Source: Zwartia vadi
GTDB lineage: Bacteria > Pseudomonadota > Gammaproteobacteria > Burkholderiales > Burkholderiaceae_B
Assembly (NCBI RefSeq): GCF_030410375.1
Contig: NZ_JAUHHE010000002.1
Location: forward strand, 62,001-126,000
DNA: 64,000 nucleotides
Direction: 5' to 3'
Below the pieces are notes generated by a model. It had not been told where the DNA came from. It searched no databases and was given only the letters and a program-made list of their open reading frames with translations. Shown piece after piece: positions 60,044-64,000 of the stretch. Position 1 is the first letter of the stretch, and each line of letters begins with the position of its first letter. The position numbers and the translations under genes were made by a program.

Positions 60044-61544
60044 GCAGATGTGGAAACAAAATGACATCCCGAATGCTTGGACTGTCGGTTAATAGCATGA
60101 CAAGTCGATCGATCCCGATGCCGCAACCACCTGTTGGAGGCATGCCGTATTCGAGCGCGCGTATGTAGTCTGCATCATAGAACATCGCCTCTTCATCACC
60201 TGCATCCTTGGCCTTGACCTGTGCATGAAACCGAGCTGCTTGATCTTCGGGGTCGTTGAGTTCTGAAAACCCGTTCGCAATTTCCCGACCCGTAATGAAC
60301 AATTCGTAACGTTCAGTAATGCCTGGACGGGTATCTGATTCTCGGGCAAGAGGAGACACCTCGATTGGATAATCAATGATATAAGTGGGGTGCCAAAGCT
60401 TTGATTCTGCTGTTTCTTCAAATAAAGCCAGCTGTAGCGCACCCAAACCTGAGTGAGCAAGATTTGGGGCCGTGACGTCAACGCCACGCTTTTTAAGTTG
60501 ATTTTTAACAAAATCAATATCAGCAAGCTGAGCTTCTGAGAATTCTGGTACATGCTGAAGGATGGCCTCAACAATCGTTAAGCGATGAAAAGGCTTGGAC
60601 AAGTCAAGTTCTCGGCCCTGATAAGTCAGCGTAGCTGTGCCGCACGCTTTAATTGCCGCGGCGCGAATGATTTGTTCAGTGAAATCCATGAGCCATTGGT
60701 AGTTTGTATAGGCTGCATAAAACTCCATCATGGTGAACTCCGGGTTATGCCGCGGACTTACACCCTCATTGCGAAAGTTTCTGTTGATCTCAAAGACACG
60801 CTCGAAGCCGCCGACGATCAGTCGCTTGAGGTAAAGCTCCGGCGCGATGCGCAGGAACATTTCCATGTCTAGCGCATTGTGATGGGTCACGAAGGGTTTA
60901 GCCGCTGCGCCACCCGGGATGCCATGCAACATGGGTGTCTCAACTTCGAGAAAGCCTGCTTCCACCATGGTCTGACGAATGGCGCTGATGGCTTTGCTGC
61001 GTGCAATGAACGTTTCACGCGTTTGCTCAGTCATGATGAGATCGACATACCGCTGGCGGTAGCGTAACTCTTGGTCGGAAACCCCATGAAACTTATCGGG
61101 CAGGGGACGTAGAGATTTTGCCAGCACGCGTGCTTCTGTTGCGTGAATCGACAGTTCGCCCTTGTTGGTTTTAAAGATGCGTCCAGTAATGGCGATAATG
61201 TCGCCAATATCCCATTGTTTGAACGCATCATAGATGTCTTCGCCCAGACTATTTCTCTCCAGATAAATTTGGATACGTCCAGTACTGTCTTGCAATGTGG
61301 CAAAGCTCGCCTTGCCCATTACGCGTTTGAGCATCATCCTTCCTGCGACCGAAGCGGGATGCGCAGCGGCTGCCAGAGTAGCCTGATCCTGCTCACCAAA
61401 GTTTGCATGCAGCGCATCAGCCCGATGGGTGGGAACAAAATCGTTTGGAAAAGCGACGCCGTGCGTACGCAAACCGGCTAGCTTGGTCCGGCGCTCGGCA
61501 ATCAGGTGGTTTTCGTCGTGCTGGGGTGTGTTCGAATCAGTCAT
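60030..61544 (-). CDS. lysS: Lysyl-tRNA synthetase, class II
   Basis: A 504-residue enzyme. The N-terminal OB fold (about 60-165) binds the anticodon. Class II motif 1 is near [11 protein letters not shown], motif 2 is [24 protein letters not shown], and motif 3 is [13 protein letters not shown]. It ends with HLRKED. In many proteobacteria it directly follows prfB; here an SDR gene lies between. The stop codon lies in the 14-bp repeat. Confidence 0.97.
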   Translation of the reverse strand: MTDSNTPQHDENHLIAERRTKLAGLRTHGVAFPNDFVPTHRADALHANFGEQDQATLAAAAHPASVAGRMMLKRVMGKASFATLQDSTGRIQIYLERNSLGEDIYDAFKQWDIGDIIAITGRIFKTNKGELSIHATEARVLAKSLRPLPDKFHGVSDQELRYRQRYVDLIMTEQTRETFIARSKAISAIRQTMVEAGFLEVETPMLHGIPGGAAAKPFVTHHNALDMEMFLRIAPELYLKRLIVGGFERVFEINRNFRNEGVSPRHNPEFTMMEFYAAYTNYQWLMDFTEQIIRAAAIKACGTATLTYQGRELDLSKPFHRLTIVEAILQHVPEFSEAQLADIDFVKNQLKKRGVDVTAPNLAHSGLGALQLALFEETAESKLWHPTYIIDYPIEVSPLARESDTRPGITERYELFITGREIANGFSELNDPEDQAARFHAQVKAKDAGDEEAMFYDADYIRALEYGMPPTGGCGIGIDRLVMLLTDSPSIRDVILFPHLRKED

Positions 61545-61546
61545 AA

Positions 61547-62293
61547 TTAGGCGGGGTATTGACGAATATCGTCGATGGTTTTGGTGCCAAAGGCTTCGCT
61601 TTCGAGCGCTTTGAGTAAACGTTCAGCAACGGCTCCGGGCGCTGCAAGCTGTTGACTCTCTTTGAAGCCAATAAAACGATCCAGCGAGGGCAGGGCATCC
61701 TTGGACGTCGCACGAATCGTTTCTTGCATGGGTGTGTCGATGATTCCTGGTGCCATGGATACGACTTTTGCGCGGTCCCCTTGATCAAGTTGTACCGCCT
61801 CTGCAAAGCGATCCATGGCGGCCTTAGTCGCACAGTAAACTGCCCAGCCAGAGCTGACGTTACGACCCGCACCGGATGAGATGAGCATGATTCTGCGATC
61901 AGTGGCGTGAGGGGTGGCGCTTAAGACATGTGCAGTCAGAAAGATGGCGGAAGTGATATTGACATGAAAGGCGTCATTGATTGCATCGAGATTCGTCAGA
62001 TTTTCCGACTGCGCGATTGGTTTGACCACACCAGCATTGTGTATGAAACGCACATGCGAATGACTATTGAGCAGCGGAACGAGTTGTGAGGCTGCGCGCT
62101 TGACTGCTTGCGTGTCGGAGAGGTCGACTTCGATTTGCGTGAGCGTTGTGTGGTGCTTCTTGGCGAGATCCGAAAGGGTCGACGAGGCTTGACGAGAAAG
62201 TGTGACAAGATGCTCCCCGCGCGTAGCGATTTGGTCTGCAAGGGCTGCGCCTAAGCCTCGCGTGGTGCCAGTCAAAATAGTCAGTGTCGTCAT
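61547..62293 (-). CDS. SDR-family oxidoreductase
   Basis: A 248-residue short-chain dehydrogenase. The cofactor motif is TGTTRGLG near residues 8-15, and the catalytic Tyr-Lys pair is in [11 protein letters not shown], preceded by LISSGAGRN for the Ser. The pattern resembles sepiapterin reductase or benzil reductase types that prefer NADPH. Substrate unknown. It is packed with 2-base gaps between prfB and lysS, implying co-transcription. Confidence 0.85.
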   Translation of the reverse strand: MTTLTILTGTTRGLGAALADQIATRGEHLVTLSRQASSTLSDLAKKHHTTLTQIEVDLSDTQAVKRAASQLVPLLNSHSHVRFIHNAGVVKPIAQSENLTNLDAINDAFHVNITSAIFLTAHVLSATPHATDRRIMLISSGAGRNVSSGWAVYCATKAAMDRFAEAVQLDQGDRAKVVSMAPGIIDTPMQETIRATSKDALPSLDRFIGFKESQQLAAPGAVAERLLKALESEAFGTKTIDDIRQYPA

Positions 62294-62295
62294 TT

Positions 62296-63400
62296 TTACA
62301 CTCCTTGCTTCAGGCTTGCTTGAATGAATGGATCCAAGTCTCCATCAAGCACTTTTTGTGTGTTGGAAATCTCAACGTTGGTACGCAGATCTTTAATGCG
62401 GCTTTGGTCCAAAACATATGAGCGAATCTGATGACCCCAACCCACGTCAGTCTTGGCGTCTTCCATCTTTTGCTGCTCTGCCATCCGGTTGCGCATTTCG
62501 AGTTCATACAAACGTGATTTCAGCATTTGCATCGCTTCAGCACGGTTACGATGCTGAGATCGATCGTTTTGACACTGGACAACGATGTTGGTTGGAATGT
62601 GCGTAATCCGCACGGCCGAATCTGTCTTGTTGATATGCTGACCGCCAGCGCCACTTGCGCGATAGGTATCGACTCTTAAGTCAGCAGGGTTGATATCGAT
62701 TTCAATGGAGTCATCCACCTCGGGGTAGACAAAGACACTGGCAAACGATGTGTGACGTCCCCCAGAAGAATCGAAGGGACTCTTGCGCACTAGACGGTGT
62801 ACACCACTCTCGGTGCGTAAAAAACCGAAAGCATATTCGCCTTCTATTTTGATTGTGGCGGATTTAATACCAGCCACCTCTCCCTCGGACTCTTCGAGTA
62901 GCTCAGCTTTAAAACCTTTACGCTCAGCATAGCGCAGGTATTGACGCAACAAAATAGACGCCCAGTCCTGCGCCTCGGTCCCACCCGCGCCAGCCTGAAT
63001 ATCCAAAAAACAGTTCAGTGGATCTGCCGGATTTGAAAACATCCGGCGAAATTCCATCCCTTCGAGGATCGTTTGAAATTGTTCTGCGTCACTTTCGATT
63101 GCTTCAAGCGTTTCATCATCGTTATCTGAGACGGCCAACTCGAAAAGTTCGCGGGAGTCTGCAATAGATTGAGCAAGTGATGTCAGCGTCGTTACGACAT
63201 CTTCGATGCTTTTTTTCTCTCGACCAAGGTCTTGAGCCCGTTTGGGATCATTCCAGACATTGGGGTCTTCTAATTCGGCGTTGACGACGTGCAGTCGCTC
63301 TGCTTTGACTTCGTAGTCAAAGATACCCCCGAAGTGCAGCCTCTCGCGCGGCGTAGTCGGCGAGGCGGGATGAGATTTGGTTCTGGCGTTCTGCGTCCAT
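62296..63400 (-). CDS. prfB: Peptide chain release factor 2, with programmed +1 frameshift
   Basis: The gene starts with ATG at 63400 in one frame, reaches CTT TGA C (TGA at 63319-63317) and continues in the +1 frame to 62296, giving 367 residues. The G-rich stretch CGGGGGTAT just before acts as the internal Shine-Dalgarno. After the shift the frame reads DYEVKAERL. The SPF anticodon motif is in [11 protein letters not shown] and the catalytic GGQ in [10 protein letters not shown]2 reads UGA and UAA. The shift lets RF2 control its own level. Confidence 0.97.
63317..63330 (-). promoter_or_regulatory. RF2 programmed frameshift site
   Basis: On the minus strand GGGGG-TAT-CTT-TGA-C: an internal Shine-Dalgarno-like G run, the slippery CTT and the weak in-frame UGA followed by C. 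This is the classic arrangement. Confidence 0.96.
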
Positions 63401-63451
63401 GTGCTTTGATTTCCGCTATAAAAACAGGTGTAACCACGTATTTTAACGGAG

Positions 63452-63490
63452 TATCACTGAGCCCTGCACCAAGCGAGGAGCTCAGTGATA
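63452..63490. repeat. Inverted repeat between recJ and prfB
   Basis: TATCACTGAGC (63452-63462) and GCTCAGTGATA (63480-63490) form a perfect 11-bp stem with a 17-base loop. There is no T run, so a classic terminator is unlikely. It would lie in the leader of prfB. Confidence 0.55.
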
Positions 63491-63498
63491 GATCTGAC

Positions 63499-64000
63499 TC
63501 AAGCTGCCTCTGCGTATTCGACAATAAGTTGGACGGAAATCACACCGTTCCAGACGTTTTGATCGAGCCTGTAGGCCATTTTGACAAATTCAGGCAAACG
63601 ATCGGTGTGGTTGAACCAAATGGCGTCAAAGCGCTGGTGGCCACGCTGGACTGAGAGTTTCAGGTGTTTTTCTCCGACTAGTTTCTGGCTGCGCACGTGA
63701 AACTCATCTAAAAACAGCGGTGCGGTAAATCCCGCGCCCCAGACTTGTTGCTCCAGAATGTTGGCCACTTGGGCATTGGCGTAACCGACTTCGAGCGAAC
63801 CATCGGTTTCGATCAGAGGTTCAAAGCTCGTGCGACCTGTGAGTTCAGTGACGGCAAGATCAAATGCTGGTGCAAAACGGTCGAAATCACCCCTTCCCAA
63901 AGTGAGGCCTGCCGCCATTGCATGACCGCCAAATTTGCGGATCAGACCTGGGTGTCGTTTGGAAACGAGGTCCAGTACATCGCGCAGATGAACGTCCGGG
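63499..64000 (-). CDS. recJ: Single-stranded-DNA-specific exonuclease RecJ, C-terminal part (gene runs off the window end)
   Basis: The minus strand is open from the edge at 64000 to a stop at 63499, giving about 166 C-terminal residues. The DHHA1 motif KFGGHAMAAGLT lies near the start of this part, followed by the OB-like C-terminal domain. RecJ degrades single-stranded DNA from 5' ends in RecF-type recombination and repair. The N-terminal DHH domain lies outside the window. It is followed by prfB on the same strand, as in many proteobacteria. Confidence 0.93.
   Translation of the reverse strand, partial: PDVHLRDVLDLVSKRHPGLIRKFGGHAMAAGLTLGRGDFDRFAPAFDLAVTELTGRTSFEPLIETDGSLEVGYANAQVANILEQQVWGAGFTAPLFLDEFHVRSQKLVGEKHLKLSVQRGHQRFDAIWFNHTDRLPEFVKMAYRLDQNVWNGVISVQLIVEYAEAA

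Noticed and set aside
63270..63524. An 84-codon minus-strand frame over the prfB start
   Set aside because: It shares the pre-shift frame of prfB only in part and reads past the real ATG at 63400; the RF2 frameshift explains the region.

Overview
The window is core chromosome of a betaproteobacterium in the order Burkholderiales, most likely family Alcaligenaceae or a close relative. I infer this from gene order and gene content: exbB-exbD-lpxK-trm112-kdsB, tRNA-Leu(UAG)-tig-clpP-clpX-lon, ribF-ileS-lspA-coaBC, uvrB-LMW phosphatase-iscR-iscSUA-hscBA-fdx, dapC-dapD-prmB and a DUF3579 gene. Base composition looks close to even. Genes are tightly packed, often with 4-base ATGA overlaps. I see no IS element, CRISPR array, rRNA or integrase.

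Layout: 1-7800 holds the end of an arginine block (argG, argF, argD), DUF3579, a 2-hydroxyacid dehydrogenase, rpsT, murJ, an HSD10-like dehydrogenase and adk. 7801-9308 is an AT-rich island between adk and kdsB. It carries one CI/LexA-like repressor gene, two clusters of an 11-bp palindromic repeat and a large inverted repeat; this is the most unusual part of the window. 9309-12425 is the Kdo/lipid A block with an ExbBD proton channel. 12426-19870 carries xseA, sodB, a PcaF-type thiolase, a DUF192 protein, a cold-shock protein and clpS-clpA. 19870-23436 is a PqiABC lipid-transport operon read on from clpA. 23433-30143 is the dut, dedA, coaBC, lspA, ileS, ribF strand. 30188-36038 reads forward through purN, an RNA m5C methyltransferase, a desaturase and uvrD. 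36042-41089 is an ABC-F ATPase, prmB, dapD and dapC. 41165-47678 is the proteostasis block (tRNA-Leu, tig, clpPX, lon, hslR). 47729-52138 holds lexA, an aromatic/aspartate aminotransferase and uvrB. 52367-58322 is a phosphatase and a complete ISC iron-sulfur operon. 58380-59971 is an HpaI-type aldolase plus a hydroxypyruvate isomerase. 60030-64000 runs lysS, an SDR, prfB (with its +1 programmed frameshift) and the 3' end of recJ.

Regulation visible in the DNA includes two perfect LexA boxes before lexA, two IscR type-1-like sites before iscR, a sigma-32-type promoter before lon, and the internal RF2 frameshift signal in prfB. In the island, three tandem repeats lie just upstream of adk and overlap a perfect TTGACA hexamer on the adk strand. 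The neighbouring repressor may therefore act on adk or on the island itself; that is inference.
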